Below are positions 1 to 9,197 of a stretch of 64,000 nucleotides of DNA, piece after piece (position 1 is the first letter of the stretch; each line of letters opens with the position of its first letter). A program made the translations under genes and the position numbers. The notes under the pieces were generated by a model, which saw nothing but the letters and a program-made list of their open reading frames with translations, did not search any database and was not told where the DNA came from. Source of the DNA: JABAAE01 sp036336715 (GTDB taxonomy: Bacteria > Planctomycetota > Planctomycetia > Pirellulales > Pirellulaceae); contig JAYZFP010000058.1 in the NCBI GenBank assembly GCA_036336715.1, positions 10,470 through 74,469 on the forward strand. Reading direction: 5' to 3'.

Positions 1-355
1 CCGCCCCCATCTTTGGGTGGCTTTCCTCGCTGAGCCTTGTTTTGTCATCCCAGGCCGTAATGGGTCCCACCACCTCGGTGACCATAGCAATGCATTCAAT
101 GATCGCGGGGATTTTCTTTGCTTCTTTTGTGCTCAAAAAGACCTTGATGACTGGATTGTTTGCTGTATCTCCACTAATGCCAGTTGCAATGCCGCCGTCA
201 GTTTTAAATAGACCAGCCTTGGCCTTCAGCTTGGCTGCTTTGGCGGGGCCCATTCCCTTGGATTGGCCGAATACCGCCGATGAGAAGATCATCTTTAGAA
301 ACAGGAATGCAAACACGGCAGTCCATCTGTTCCTGGGGCAGAAAGAGAACTTCAT
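1..355 (-). CDS. Secreted protein of unknown function, C-terminus cut by window edge
   Basis: The frame opens at an ATG at 355 and runs off the left edge with no stop, giving about 118 visible residues. The start MKFSFCPRNRW plus a hydrophobic stretch ending near SSAVFGQ looks like a signal peptide. The mature part has a short Lys/Ala-rich stretch, then a glycine-containing segment (GGIATGISGD) followed by PVIKVFL, IPAIIE and VVTEVVGPI. That order (a G-rich opening, a 'P-V-I-x-V-x' strand, 'I-P-x-x-I-E', then 'V-x-V-x-G') resembles a small domain seen at the start of some trypsin-like and other secreted bacterial proteins. This is a resemblance by eye only. No catalytic residues are visible in the part present. 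It reads in the same direction as rnr, 177 bases downstream of it. Confidence 0.6.
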   Translation of the reverse strand, partial: MKFSFCPRNRWTAVFAFLFLKMIFSSAVFGQSKGMGPAKAAKLKAKAGLFKTDGGIATGISGDTANNPVIKVFLSTKEAKKIPAIIECIAMVTEVVGPITAWDDKTRLSEESHPKMGA

Positions 356-532
356 GGTTTTCTCCGAAGGTAATGAAAGACAGTAAAACCTCAGATTATG
401 CCGGGAAAACCTGGTGAATCAAGTTCGGAATCCTGATCCGCTGAAAATGGACGATTTCAATCCTTGTGATTGATCTTTGGAGCCAGGGATTTTCCTTTTT
501 ATGGGTCCCGACGGATGCTCCTCATGCCGGAC

Positions 533-2830
533 CTACCGCTTTTTCCTTCTTGAACCCTTTTTGCTGGCGGCTGTTTTTCGACGTCCCCCCTTCGTGTTTT
601 TTTTCTTCGCCGGGAACTTGCCTTTTGTGCCACGGAGCGGTTTTTTCCGGTCCGAGCCCCCTGCCCCCTTATGGGAACGGTTTCGTCTTTGTTTGGAATC
701 CAATTCAAAGTCAAGCTCTCTGCGGTCCAGGTCGACCTGGGAAATTCGAACCTGGATCTCGTCACCCAGTCTGAAATTGTTTTCTTCCTGGTACCCGGTG
801 AGCGACATCGAGCGGGGGTCGAAGTGGTAGCGGTCATTGGGGAGCGATCGCACGTTGACAAAACCATCGACCGGTAATTCCACTCCCTGGGCAAAAAAAC
901 CACCTCGTTTGACACCGGTGATTACGGCTTGCATCTGCATGCCAATCTTGTCCGCAAAGTAGCCCAGGAGTTTCAGCTTGACCAGGTCCCGTTCGGCGCG
1001 TTCGGCATTTTCTTCGCGGGCGGAGCAGTCGTCACCGATCCGGGCCAGGGTTTTGCTGTCCACACTCGGCTTTCGCCCGTCAGCAACCGCACCCACCATG
1101 CGGTGAATCACGAGGTCGGGATAACGGCGAATGGGAGAGGTAAAGTGGCAGTAGGCATCACTTCCGAGTGCGTAATGTCCATCCTCTTCGGGTGAATACC
1201 TGGCTTTGCTCATGCTTTTCAGCAATGCGAAATTAACGGCCTGTTGCTGCGGCAGCCCTTTGACCTTTTCAACCAGTCGCTGGATTTCAAACCGGCTGAC
1301 AAGGCTGTCGCTCTCGATCCCGAGGCCCCGAACGAATCCCGTCAATTCGTCAAGTTTGTCCGGGTTGGGTTGAGGGTGAACGCGTCGCAGAAACGGGAGT
1401 CCGCTGTCATCAAACATCTCCGCTACCGCTTCGTTGGCAGCCAGCATGAATTCTTCGATAATCTGGTGGCTCTCGGTGTGCTTTGCAGTTTTGGCACCGC
1501 AGACCCGGCCCTTTCCATCGAGTTCGACCTTGACTTCGGGAAGGTGGAGTTCGATCGCTCCGTCCCGGTTTCGGCGGGCACGAAGCATCATGGCAAGTTT
1601 GTACATTCGCTCCAGGAGGGAAAACGTCTGGTGGTCCAGTTTTCGTCTCCAGGCAATCGGGCGTTCCAGGAAGTCATCGACCTCCTCATAGGTGAACCGG
1701 CGTTTGCTCTGGATGGCGGTTCGCTTGACCTCCGTTTTGACCCGCGCACCCTCCTCGGTAAATTCGATGAATGCGGACATGGCATACCGGACGCGCTCAG
1801 GCTGCAGGCTGGCCAGGTTGTTCGAAATGACCTCGGGCAGCATCGGGATCACCCGATCGGGCAGGTAGACACTGGTTCCCCTTTTGTAGGCTTCGTCATC
1901 CAGTGCTGTATTCGGCCGAACAAAGTGGGAGACATCGGCAATGTGGACCCCCAGCAGCCAGTGACCGTTTTCAATTCGGGAAAGCGAAATCGCGTCGTCA
2001 AAATCGCGGGCATCCCGGGGATCAATGGTGACAATGCATTCGGCTGTCAGGTCCAGCCGATCTTTGTGAATTGACTCGTCGAAACGGTCTGCCTCCTCCC
2101 GGGCCGCCTCCAGGACCGGTTCGGGGAATTCGGCAACCAACCCGTATTGATTCATCACCAGTTGGGTGTCCACTCCCGGTTGACCGTGGGGTCCGAGGAC
2201 GTCAACCACGACCCCTTCTCCCTCGCTGTAGCTGGATGGGAATTTAACCATCTCGACAACGACCTTGTCGCCATCCCGGCAGTTTTTTGCTGCCGAGTCG
2301 CCGACCACCACCGGCTCGGGAAACTGGTTCCCGTCGATTTGCACATAACCCCACTGAAACTCGGAAAAATAGGTGCCTACAAAGCGGTGGGTTTTTCGTT
2401 CAACGACCTCCTCGACCCGTCCGCCGTATTGGATATCTCTCCCCTCCCGTTTGCGGGTGATTCGGATGCGTACCAGGTCACCGGTCGTGGCATCGAGACA
2501 GCCCTGGAACGGAATGTAAATATCCGTCGCGCCGTACCATTCGGTATCCGAGCGGGTGCGAACCACACCAAACCCACGGGAGGTCATCTTGAATGTACCC
2601 AGGATATCTTTTCGGGGAGACTTTGTTTCCATTCCCTTCATCACCAGGTGCTTGGAGCCCCACTTCAACCGCCCCGAACGGATCAACCTCTTGAGAACAC
2701 GTTTGAATGGACGCAGGTCTTCTTTTTCGATTTTCAGCTTTTTGGCGATCACCTTCGGTTTGACCGGTCGATACTCCTGCCTCGACACATGATTTTCAAT
2801 TTGAGCTTCCAGCTCCTGTTCACTTTTCAC
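533..2830 (-). CDS. rnr: Ribonuclease R (3'-5' exoribonuclease)
   Basis: This 765-residue protein has the full RNase R layout. It starts with a winged-helix-like segment (about 1-80, VKPKVIAKKLKI), followed by cold-shock domains (about 80-230), the RNB catalytic domain (about 255-590), an S1 domain (about 635-720) and a strongly basic Lys/Arg tail. The RNB signature TIDPRDARDFDDAISL carries the Asp cluster that binds the catalytic metals. FTSPIRRYPDLVIHR is also typical of the family. RNase R degrades structured RNA in the cytoplasm, and the basic tail is usual for RNA or ribosome contact. The gene stands alone and is divergent from the repeat-protein gene at 3367. The length is normal for the family. 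Confidence 0.95.
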   Translation of the reverse strand: MKSEQELEAQIENHVSRQEYRPVKPKVIAKKLKIEKEDLRPFKRVLKRLIRSGRLKWGSKHLVMKGMETKSPRKDILGTFKMTSRGFGVVRTRSDTEWYGATDIYIPFQGCLDATTGDLVRIRITRKREGRDIQYGGRVEEVVERKTHRFVGTYFSEFQWGYVQIDGNQFPEPVVVGDSAAKNCRDGDKVVVEMVKFPSSYSEGEGVVVDVLGPHGQPGVDTQLVMNQYGLVAEFPEPVLEAAREEADRFDESIHKDRLDLTAECIVTIDPRDARDFDDAISLSRIENGHWLLGVHIADVSHFVRPNTALDDEAYKRGTSVYLPDRVIPMLPEVISNNLASLQPERVRYAMSAFIEFTEEGARVKTEVKRTAIQSKRRFTYEEVDDFLERPIAWRRKLDHQTFSLLERMYKLAMMLRARRNRDGAIELHLPEVKVELDGKGRVCGAKTAKHTESHQIIEEFMLAANEAVAEMFDDSGLPFLRRVHPQPNPDKLDELTGFVRGLGIESDSLVSRFEIQRLVEKVKGLPQQQAVNFALLKSMSKARYSPEEDGHYALGSDAYCHFTSPIRRYPDLVIHRMVGAVADGRKPSVDSKTLARIGDDCSAREENAERAERDLVKLKLLGYFADKIGMQMQAVITGVKRGGFFAQGVELPVDGFVNVRSLPNDRYHFDPRSMSLTGYQEENNFRLGDEIQVRISQVDLDRRELDFELDSKQRRNRSHKGAGGSDRKKPLRGTKGKFPAKKKNTKGGRRKTAASKKGSRRKKR

Positions 2831-3366
2831 TTATTTTTCCTTGAGTCAAAAACCTTTCGCAGGGCCGCAAAAATCATTGCAGTGGACACCCGGGGTTATC
2901 GGGTTCCGGGGCTGTTGGCCTTCGCGGAATGCGAGCCACCGTTCGCCGTTTTGAAACGGTCTCGGAGGTCGTTCGACCAGATTCCAGCGATTCTGATGGT
3001 GGGGGCCATTCTGGTTTTCACATCGCCAGGTGCTTGGAATCGCAATCCCGGCAAACAAAACCGGAGCCGTGAGCGAATCGCCAGTCATGAAACGCAGCCC
3101 AGCGTCAGGTGCTTGTATCCGCTCCGGCCTGGAACCCGTTTCACGTCGACCTCAACCGGGGGAATCGGCCCCTATAACCGGCACAAGCCGGCCAGCTTGC
3201 CGTGATTCGTTTCGGGATGTTGGGCCCCCGGTGAATTTTCTTGCCGGGGAAGTCCATCCAACCTACCTAATCCTGTCTGAGTCTATCAGGTGCGCCAGTT
3301 TTGCGCGGATGAATTGGCTCAAAACCGCCAAAAGAGAGAGATTTAGCCGGTTTCGGTTTAAAGAAA
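2831..3366. other. Intergenic region between divergent rnr and YTV-protein genes
   Basis: These 536 bases must hold the promoters of both neighbours. Frames that are open here have no start signal, domain or composition that looks like a protein. I see no clear -35/-10 pair, repeat or hairpin. Confidence 0.4.
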
Positions 3367-5646
3367 ATGACCCATCCATCGATTCTTTGTTCTTCTGTCC
3401 TGATATGGACGGCGATTTTCCCGGCAGGTTCACCCCCGCAGTCCGGAACGGACGCGGGAAATGGGGTTTCCCGTACAGGAAAATTTCAGGTTGTTGCCCC
3501 GGTCAGCTCGGAAACCGGAGGCCCCGTTTCGTTTCGGCAAAGCGAATACGGCAAATCTGAAAATCGGTCCCCGGACGATTTCGCTCCAGCGTTACGGAAA
3601 ACAGTTTGGGTCCCGAGTTGGGAAACCTGTTATCGAAATTTCAGTCAAACGCGTTACCGGTTTGAGGAACGGCAATATTTTGTCGATCGCTATCGAAAAG
3701 TATGTGACTGGGTTCCGGTGGATCAGACCTACACAGCCTATGTGCCACGACCGGTGACGACGTTTCACACGACTTATAAAAACGTCCCCGATACCGTGGC
3801 AGTTGAGGAAGAGTACACCGTAGAGGTTCCGGAGACCAAAAAGCGGACCTGGACCGTCATGCGTACGGTCACCCAGCAGATTCCCATTCGGCAGGAGGTG
3901 ATCGTTCGGGTTCCCAAGCTGGAAAAGACGGTGGAAACGTATGTGCGCAAGGTTCCACAAACGGTTGAAGAAAAAATCAAACAGACCATCCAGGTTCCGG
4001 AAACCCGGATGCGGGAAGTCCATACCTACCGCAGTATTCCGGTCAAATATGAGGCCAAAGAAGTATACACCGAGATGGTTCCCAAGTTGCAGGAATTGAC
4101 CTTCACTGTCTATCGGAACGTCCCGACGCAGGTGCCTGAAAAGCGAACCTACGTGGTACACGTTCCGGTTACCCGGTACCGGACCCGCAATTACACAGTA
4201 CGCATACCGCACACGCAGTACGAGACAGAGTACTATACCGTGCAGGTTCCCTACACGGAGGAGGTGACCGAATACCGGAATGTCTGTGTTCCCTACCGGG
4301 ATGAAATTACCCACCAGTTCACGGTCTGTGTGCCCCATTGGAAACAGGTCGAAGAAAAGACCCGTGTCTGTGTTCCCTGCTATGAAAAAGTACCGGTGAA
4401 CTGCCGGGTCATGGTTCCCTACCAGAAGACGGTTTCCGGAACTCGTACCGTTTGCCGCAGGGTACCTTACGTTGAAAAGAAATGGGTCACGGTGGATTGT
4501 GGCAGTTGGCAAACGGTTTCCACTCCGGTGGTTGCAGCCAACTGTGTCGACCATTGCGGACGATGTGATCGTTGCCAGCAGCGGTCTGTCTGTCGGAGGG
4601 TCTGGGTGCCACGGAAAGAAACACGCCAGATCAATTGCACGAAATACCGGATCGAACGCTGCGAGGTACCCTGCCAGCGGACGGTGACCTGCTATCGGCC
4701 CTGCGTTCAGACACGGTGGATCAGTTGCTACCGGACAAAAATGGAGACGCGGAGTTGTTTCCGCTGGATCTGTGAGCCCAGGTACGAACCGCGAACTCAG
4801 GTGATTCCCGTGACCCGATACCGTTACGAGCCGAGGGCCTGGACACGGCAGGTGACCATGAAACGCCCGGAAGTCAGGACCCGGGAAGTTCCCAAAACGG
4901 TTTACAAGCTTGAGCAGCGGGAACAGCAGGTACCCTACACGATCAACGTACCTGAAACCCGTGAAAAAACAGTTTATACCACCGTTTACCGAAAGGTGGC
5001 TCAGCAGAAAACCCAGCGGAATACGATCATGGTGCCGGAGCAGCGTGAAAGGACGGTCACCCGGACCCGGATGAAAATGGTCAAGGAAAAAAAGCAGGAG
5101 AGGTACACGGTGATGGTGCCCAAGGTAATCGAAAAGGTGAATTACAAAACCGTGTACCGACCTGTCGAGGCGGAACGGGAAATTATTCGGACGATTTACG
5201 TTAACAAGGCCGAAACCCGCACCACCTATCGCAGCGAGACTCGCCAGGTACCGGAGGAGCGATCCCAGGTTTATGTCGAAATGCGAAAGGAAAAAAGAAA
5301 ACGGACCGTTTACAAGACCGTTTGGAGGCAGGTTCCCGAAACCCGTCCCTGCACACGGATTGAGCGGGTACCGGAGCAAAGAACACGGCAGGTTCTCCAA
5401 CCCCGGATCCGATATGAACATTACCAGGAACCCTGCTGCTACCGGGTTTGCATTCCCTACCAAGTTTCCTGTTCGGTACCTTACAAGGTTTGCCGGATGG
5501 TTCCCAAAACAGTCACCGTTCCGGTTGCCAGTTGCCATGTTCCCCAGGCCGCCGGTCAGTGCTGGGATCTTTGTTGTGACTATGCGGAATTCTGTCGGGA
5601 AAGCTGTTTTTCCAAACTGAAACGCTGGTTTCAGGCCTGCTGGTAG
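3367..5646 (+). CDS. YTV/VP-repeat, Cys-rich secreted protein (planctomycete cell-wall type)
   Basis: This 759-residue protein is built from about 110 residue onward of degenerate repeats of roughly 11-18 residues. Each is centred on Y-T-V or similar followed by V-P, for example EEEYTVEVPETKKRTWTV and TEYYTVQVPYTEEVTEY. The central third (about 310-480) and the last 60 residues are dense in cysteine (CGRCDRC, CWDLCCDYAEFC). The N-terminus (MTHPSILCSSVLIWTAIFPAGS) looks like a signal peptide, so this ATG is favoured. Proteins with YTV repeats are known from planctomycete proteomes, where they have been linked to the proteinaceous cell wall; disulfide crosslinking of this protein is inference. 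It appears to be a single-gene unit, followed by a strong hairpin at 5699-5730. Confidence 0.8.
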   Translation: MTHPSILCSSVLIWTAIFPAGSPPQSGTDAGNGVSRTGKFQVVAPVSSETGGPVSFRQSEYGKSENRSPDDFAPALRKTVWVPSWETCYRNFSQTRYRFEERQYFVDRYRKVCDWVPVDQTYTAYVPRPVTTFHTTYKNVPDTVAVEEEYTVEVPETKKRTWTVMRTVTQQIPIRQEVIVRVPKLEKTVETYVRKVPQTVEEKIKQTIQVPETRMREVHTYRSIPVKYEAKEVYTEMVPKLQELTFTVYRNVPTQVPEKRTYVVHVPVTRYRTRNYTVRIPHTQYETEYYTVQVPYTEEVTEYRNVCVPYRDEITHQFTVCVPHWKQVEEKTRVCVPCYEKVPVNCRVMVPYQKTVSGTRTVCRRVPYVEKKWVTVDCGSWQTVSTPVVAANCVDHCGRCDRCQQRSVCRRVWVPRKETRQINCTKYRIERCEVPCQRTVTCYRPCVQTRWISCYRTKMETRSCFRWICEPRYEPRTQVIPVTRYRYEPRAWTRQVTMKRPEVRTREVPKTVYKLEQREQQVPYTINVPETREKTVYTTVYRKVAQQKTQRNTIMVPEQRERTVTRTRMKMVKEKKQERYTVMVPKVIEKVNYKTVYRPVEAEREIIRTIYVNKAETRTTYRSETRQVPEERSQVYVEMRKEKRKRTVYKTVWRQVPETRPCTRIERVPEQRTRQVLQPRIRYEHYQEPCCYRVCIPYQVSCSVPYKVCRMVPKTVTVPVASCHVPQAAGQCWDLCCDYAEFCRESCFSKLKRWFQACW

Positions 5647-5698
5647 GGTAATCCAGCCATTCGTTCAGCACCTTCCTGCCGCCGGTTTACCCGGTTCA

Positions 5699-5730
5699 AC
5701 CCTGGCCGTGCCTTCGGGCGTGGCCAGGGT
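5699..5730. terminator. Stable stem-loop with TTCG tetraloop after the YTV gene
   Basis: The left arm ACCCTGGCCGTGCC and right arm GGCGTGGCCAGGGT enclose TTCG. In RNA all 14 positions can pair if the two G.U wobbles are counted. It lies 53 bases after the stop of the YTV gene and about 80 bases before the next start. No U-run follows, so it may be an attenuating or RNA-stabilising hairpin and not a classical Rho-independent terminator. Confidence 0.5.
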
Positions 5731-5808
5731 CGGCTGGAATTCTTTCGATTCGGGCCCCGTTGGATACCGCAAAAGGTGGGTACCCAGCAACTTGGCGATT
5801 GACCTACA

Positions 5809-7215
5809 ATGGTGTCAAAAATGCCAGGACCCGAATTGATGGAAGATAAAAACAGTACCACGGGGGAACTTTCCAGCAGCGAGATCCAGCAGATCTCGGG
5901 CGAAACGGTGGCGGATTCTCTCCATGCTGCGGTGGAGCATGCCGCACACACTCCGCTGATTGAAAACGACGCGGTGATCTTCGGCTTTCTGATGATGATC
6001 CTGGGCTTTGTCTTTTTCACTTCCAGCAGCAAGCGTCCGGCCTTGAAGACTTTCTACAAATTCGTGCCGATGCTGTTGCTCTGTTATTTCCTTCCCTCCC
6101 TGTTGACCCTGTTTGGGGTCGTCAATCCGGAGCGTTCCAATCTTTACTACGTGGCTTCACGCTATTTTTTGCCTGCCAGTCTGATTCTTTTGACACTCAG
6201 CATCGATCTGGGAGGAATTCTGCGGCTTGGTCCCAAGGCACTGGTCATGTTTCTTACTGGGACGGTGGGAGTAGTCCTTGGCGGCCCCATCGCCGTTTTG
6301 CTGGTGAGTCTGTTTGCGCCCGGGCTGGTCGGTGGTGAGACCTGGAAGGGGCTCTCAACAGTAGCTGGAAGCTGGATCGGTGGGGGAGCCAACCAGTTGG
6401 CCATGGAAGGGATCTTCAAACCGGAGAAAAATCTCTTTACCGCCATGATTGCGGTGGACGTGCTGGTTGCCGAATTCTGGATGATCTTCCTGCTGCTGGG
6501 GGTGGGGAAAGCGGATGCAATCGACAGGAAATTCAAGGCCGATTCGTCCAGCATCCGTGACCTTCAGGAACGAATGGAAAAATTCAGCGAGGGGTCTCAA
6601 CGGATTCCGACAACGACCGACCTGGTGGTCCTGGCTGCGCTGATTTTTGGCGGAACCGGCCTCTGTCACCTGTTTGCCGATTCGATTGCCCCCTTTCTCA
6701 GTTCGTTGGCCGATTTCGATCCGGCACGGTTTGGCTTTGTCCGTAACATGAGCCTGGGCTCCAGCTTTTTCTGGCTGATCCTTTCAGCGACCACGCTGGG
6801 GCTCTGCTTTTCCTTTACCCGCGTCCGGGAGTACGAAGGCGTGGGAGCGATGAAGCTTGGAACCGTGTTTATCTTTATCCTCGTGGCTGTGATTGGAATG
6901 TCGATGGATCTGGCCGCCGTGGTCAAGTATCCCGGGTTTTTCCTGGTGGGCCTGGTCTGGATGGCATTTCACGTGGGCCTGATGTTCCTGGTCGGGTGGA
7001 TGATCCGAGCGCCCTATTTTTTCCTTGCTGTGGGCAGCAAGGCCAACATCGGGGGAGCGGCCAGTGCACCGGTTGTCGCCGGTGCTTTTCACCCGTCACT
7101 TGCTCCGGTGGGTGTGCTGCTGGCGACGGTTGGGTATGCCCTGGGAACCTATGGTGCTTACCTCTGCGCCCTGATGATGAAAGCTTTGGCACCGGAGGCT
7201 GCCGGAATCGATTGA
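5809..7215 (+). CDS. DUF819 family integral membrane protein
   Basis: This protein of up to 468 residues has about ten hydrophobic segments beginning near residue 60 (VIFGFLMMILGFVFF). Family-like stretches include KALVMFLTGTVGVVLGGPIAVLL, the Gly/Asn-rich TVAGSWIGGGANQLAM, and a matching second-half stretch, VGSKANIGGAASAPVVAGAF. Such glycine-rich inverted elements suggest a transporter fold with two related halves. DUF819 proteins (YjcL type) are predicted permeases of unknown substrate. The start is uncertain because ATGs at 5809, 5821 and 5839 are all in frame. The hydrophilic first 50 residues would be cytoplasmic. No co-transcribed partner is evident. Confidence 0.85.
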   Translation: MVSKMPGPELMEDKNSTTGELSSSEIQQISGETVADSLHAAVEHAAHTPLIENDAVIFGFLMMILGFVFFTSSSKRPALKTFYKFVPMLLLCYFLPSLLTLFGVVNPERSNLYYVASRYFLPASLILLTLSIDLGGILRLGPKALVMFLTGTVGVVLGGPIAVLLVSLFAPGLVGGETWKGLSTVAGSWIGGGANQLAMEGIFKPEKNLFTAMIAVDVLVAEFWMIFLLLGVGKADAIDRKFKADSSSIRDLQERMEKFSEGSQRIPTTTDLVVLAALIFGGTGLCHLFADSIAPFLSSLADFDPARFGFVRNMSLGSSFFWLILSATTLGLCFSFTRVREYEGVGAMKLGTVFIFILVAVIGMSMDLAAVVKYPGFFLVGLVWMAFHVGLMFLVGWMIRAPYFFLAVGSKANIGGAASAPVVAGAFHPSLAPVGVLLATVGYALGTYGAYLCALMMKALAPEAAGID

Positions 7216-7332
7216 CGGGCCAGTGAGTCTTCCAGGGCAACCCTCGTCCCGAGCCGATTTGCATCCCATGTGGATGGCCGCCTGTCGGGGTGCCCTGGCA
7301 AATGGCTTCTTTGCTGACCGGTGGTGGCAGCC

Positions 7333-9000
7333 TCACTGCTGCAGGCTGCGATCCCGAACACCAATGTAGAAATTCCGATCCACTGCGAAATGGTCGATCG
7401 TTTGCGGTGCATCGAAGGTTTGTGGACGGTTGGTTACGTTCCACTGGACAACCTGGCCATTGACCCTGGCCCGCACAGGCATGGAAAACCCTTCCACGCA
7501 ATTCTCAAACTGGAAGGTGATTTGCTTGTCTTTGATGGAATAGACCAGTTCGGGGATTTCTGTCTGCCGCAGGTATTGGTCGAATACCTTGCCGAAGTCG
7601 ATCCCGGATTCCCGGGAAATGTATTCTTCGATCTGGCCCGTAGTGACTGTCTGGTGCCAGAAATTTCGGTTGATTCCCCGCAGGATTTTTCTCCATCGGA
7701 TGTCATTGTCAATGCAATGTCGAATCGTGTGCAGCATGTTTCCACCTTTGTAATACATGTCACCTGAGCCTGACCGGTTGACGTTGTAGGTGCCGATGAT
7801 CGGTTGGTCATTTTTGATCAGCTTTCGGCAGCCAATCACGTAGTCTTCGGCTTCTTTGCGGGTGAAATGGTACTCCACAAAAAGGTTTTCCGAGTAGTTG
7901 GTAAAGCTTTCGTGAATCCACATGTCCGCCGCGTCTTTCATCGAAACATTGTTGCCAAACCACTCGTGCCCCGTCTCGTGAACAATGATGAAATCAAATT
8001 TCAATCCGACCCCGGTTCCGCTGAGGTCCCGACCCCGGTACCCGTTCCGGAAACCGTTCCCGTAGGTGACCGAACTCTGGTGCTCCATGCCCAGGTAGGG
8101 AACCTGCACGAGTTTGTAGCTGTCCTCGTAAAAGGGGTACGGACCAAACCAGTACTCAAAGGCTTCAATCGTTCGGGGAGCCTCCACGAATTGTCGGATG
8201 GCCTCTTCCCGGTGGTGTTTCAGGACCCAGTAATCCATGTCCAGGTCACCAGCCTCGCCAGTGAATTTCTCGGCGATGTGAACATAGTTTCCAATGTTCA
8301 GGTTGACGCAGTAATTATTGATGGGCTGGGTTACCATCCAGTGAAACGTTCGTGTCTTGTCCTGGCGATGGTGTTCCGTTTTCTCCAGCCTCCCATTGGC
8401 TACAGCCGTCAAGGTTTCCGGAACCGTGACGGTGATCTTCATTCCATTGTCCGGTTCGTCGTATCCGTGATCTTTGCAGGGCCACCAGATGCTGGCCCCA
8501 ATTCCCTGGCAGGAGGTGGCGATAAAGTGCTCCCCTTTTTTGTCTTTTTGCCAGGAAAGTCCACCACTCCAGGGTGGGTTTTTGCTTTCCACAGGCTTGC
8601 CACCGTAATGCACCGTGATGGAAGTCCGCTTCCCGGCTGCCAGTGGCTTGCCGAACTGAATCCAGTGTGCATTTCCCTCCCGGGTGAACTCCAGCTGTTT
8701 TCCTTCGTGGGTGACTCTGGAAATCGCCAGTGGCTCCTGCAGGTCGATTTGCATCGTTCGACCAGACTTGAGAGTTTGAAAAGTGATTCGGTTGGTACCG
8801 GAAAGCTCCCGGGTTTCCGGGAAAATTCGCATTTTCAGGTCATAGTGCAAAATGTCCCACCAGGCCCGTTCCGGGGTCACCGAACCACGCAATTTGTCTG
8901 CCCGACTGAACTCCTGTCCCGAAATCGGGCAAAGACAGGCTGCCAGCAGGCAGGAAGTGACCAGGCTGGCAGGAAGCTTGGGTAATCCGGGATTCTTCAT
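7333..9000 (-). CDS. M1 family metallo-aminopeptidase, secreted
   Basis: This 555-residue protein starts at the ATG at 9000, chosen because it gives MKNPGLPKLPASLVTSCLLAACLCPISGQ, a good signal peptide; a longer frame upstream lacks one. The zinc site is complete, HETGHEW followed 18 residues after the second His by the Glu of WIHESF. The substrate-side sequence GMEHQSS (GxMEN-like, with a His in place of the usual Asn) precedes it. The N-terminal beta-sandwich of M1 enzymes is recognisable (YDLKMRIFPETRELSGTNRITF). It probably trims peptides outside the cytoplasm. The C-terminal helical domain is short compared with PepN, as is common for bacterial secreted M1 proteins. It converges with the DUF819 gene. 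Confidence 0.9.
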   Translation of the reverse strand: MKNPGLPKLPASLVTSCLLAACLCPISGQEFSRADKLRGSVTPERAWWDILHYDLKMRIFPETRELSGTNRITFQTLKSGRTMQIDLQEPLAISRVTHEGKQLEFTREGNAHWIQFGKPLAAGKRTSITVHYGGKPVESKNPPWSGGLSWQKDKKGEHFIATSCQGIGASIWWPCKDHGYDEPDNGMKITVTVPETLTAVANGRLEKTEHHRQDKTRTFHWMVTQPINNYCVNLNIGNYVHIAEKFTGEAGDLDMDYWVLKHHREEAIRQFVEAPRTIEAFEYWFGPYPFYEDSYKLVQVPYLGMEHQSSVTYGNGFRNGYRGRDLSGTGVGLKFDFIIVHETGHEWFGNNVSMKDAADMWIHESFTNYSENLFVEYHFTRKEAEDYVIGCRKLIKNDQPIIGTYNVNRSGSGDMYYKGGNMLHTIRHCIDNDIRWRKILRGINRNFWHQTVTTGQIEEYISRESGIDFGKVFDQYLRQTEIPELVYSIKDKQITFQFENCVEGFSMPVRARVNGQVVQWNVTNRPQTFDAPQTIDHFAVDRNFYIGVRDRSLQQ

Positions 9001-9197
9001 GGGGGTGCTTTTCAGTTTTTTGAGAATTTCCAGTTCGGGTAGCGGCAGTGACTGGCGGGGTTGCCACGCGGCTGCCGAGAGGCCTGCATTATACGCCAAC
9101 AGCCAATGAATATCCCACCGGGATCCGGTTTGAAGGACGACCCTTTTTTGTCATAAAATGGGAAGACGACATTTCAAACCCCCGGGTCATTCCCTTG

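Noticed and set aside
1244..3205. Two plus-strand open frames of 276 and 352 codons
   Set aside because: They lie opposite the RNase R gene and its upstream region, and the translations show no family or start signal.
3592..5538. Long open frame on the minus strand, 648 codons
   Set aside because: It lies wholly opposite the YTV-repeat gene. The repetitive sequence keeps the opposite strand open, and its translation is a His/Asn/Gly/Leu-rich mirror with no domain.
7804..8985. Open frame of 393 codons on the plus strand
   Set aside because: It is antisense to the M1 peptidase gene, whose zinc site and signal peptide are convincing.
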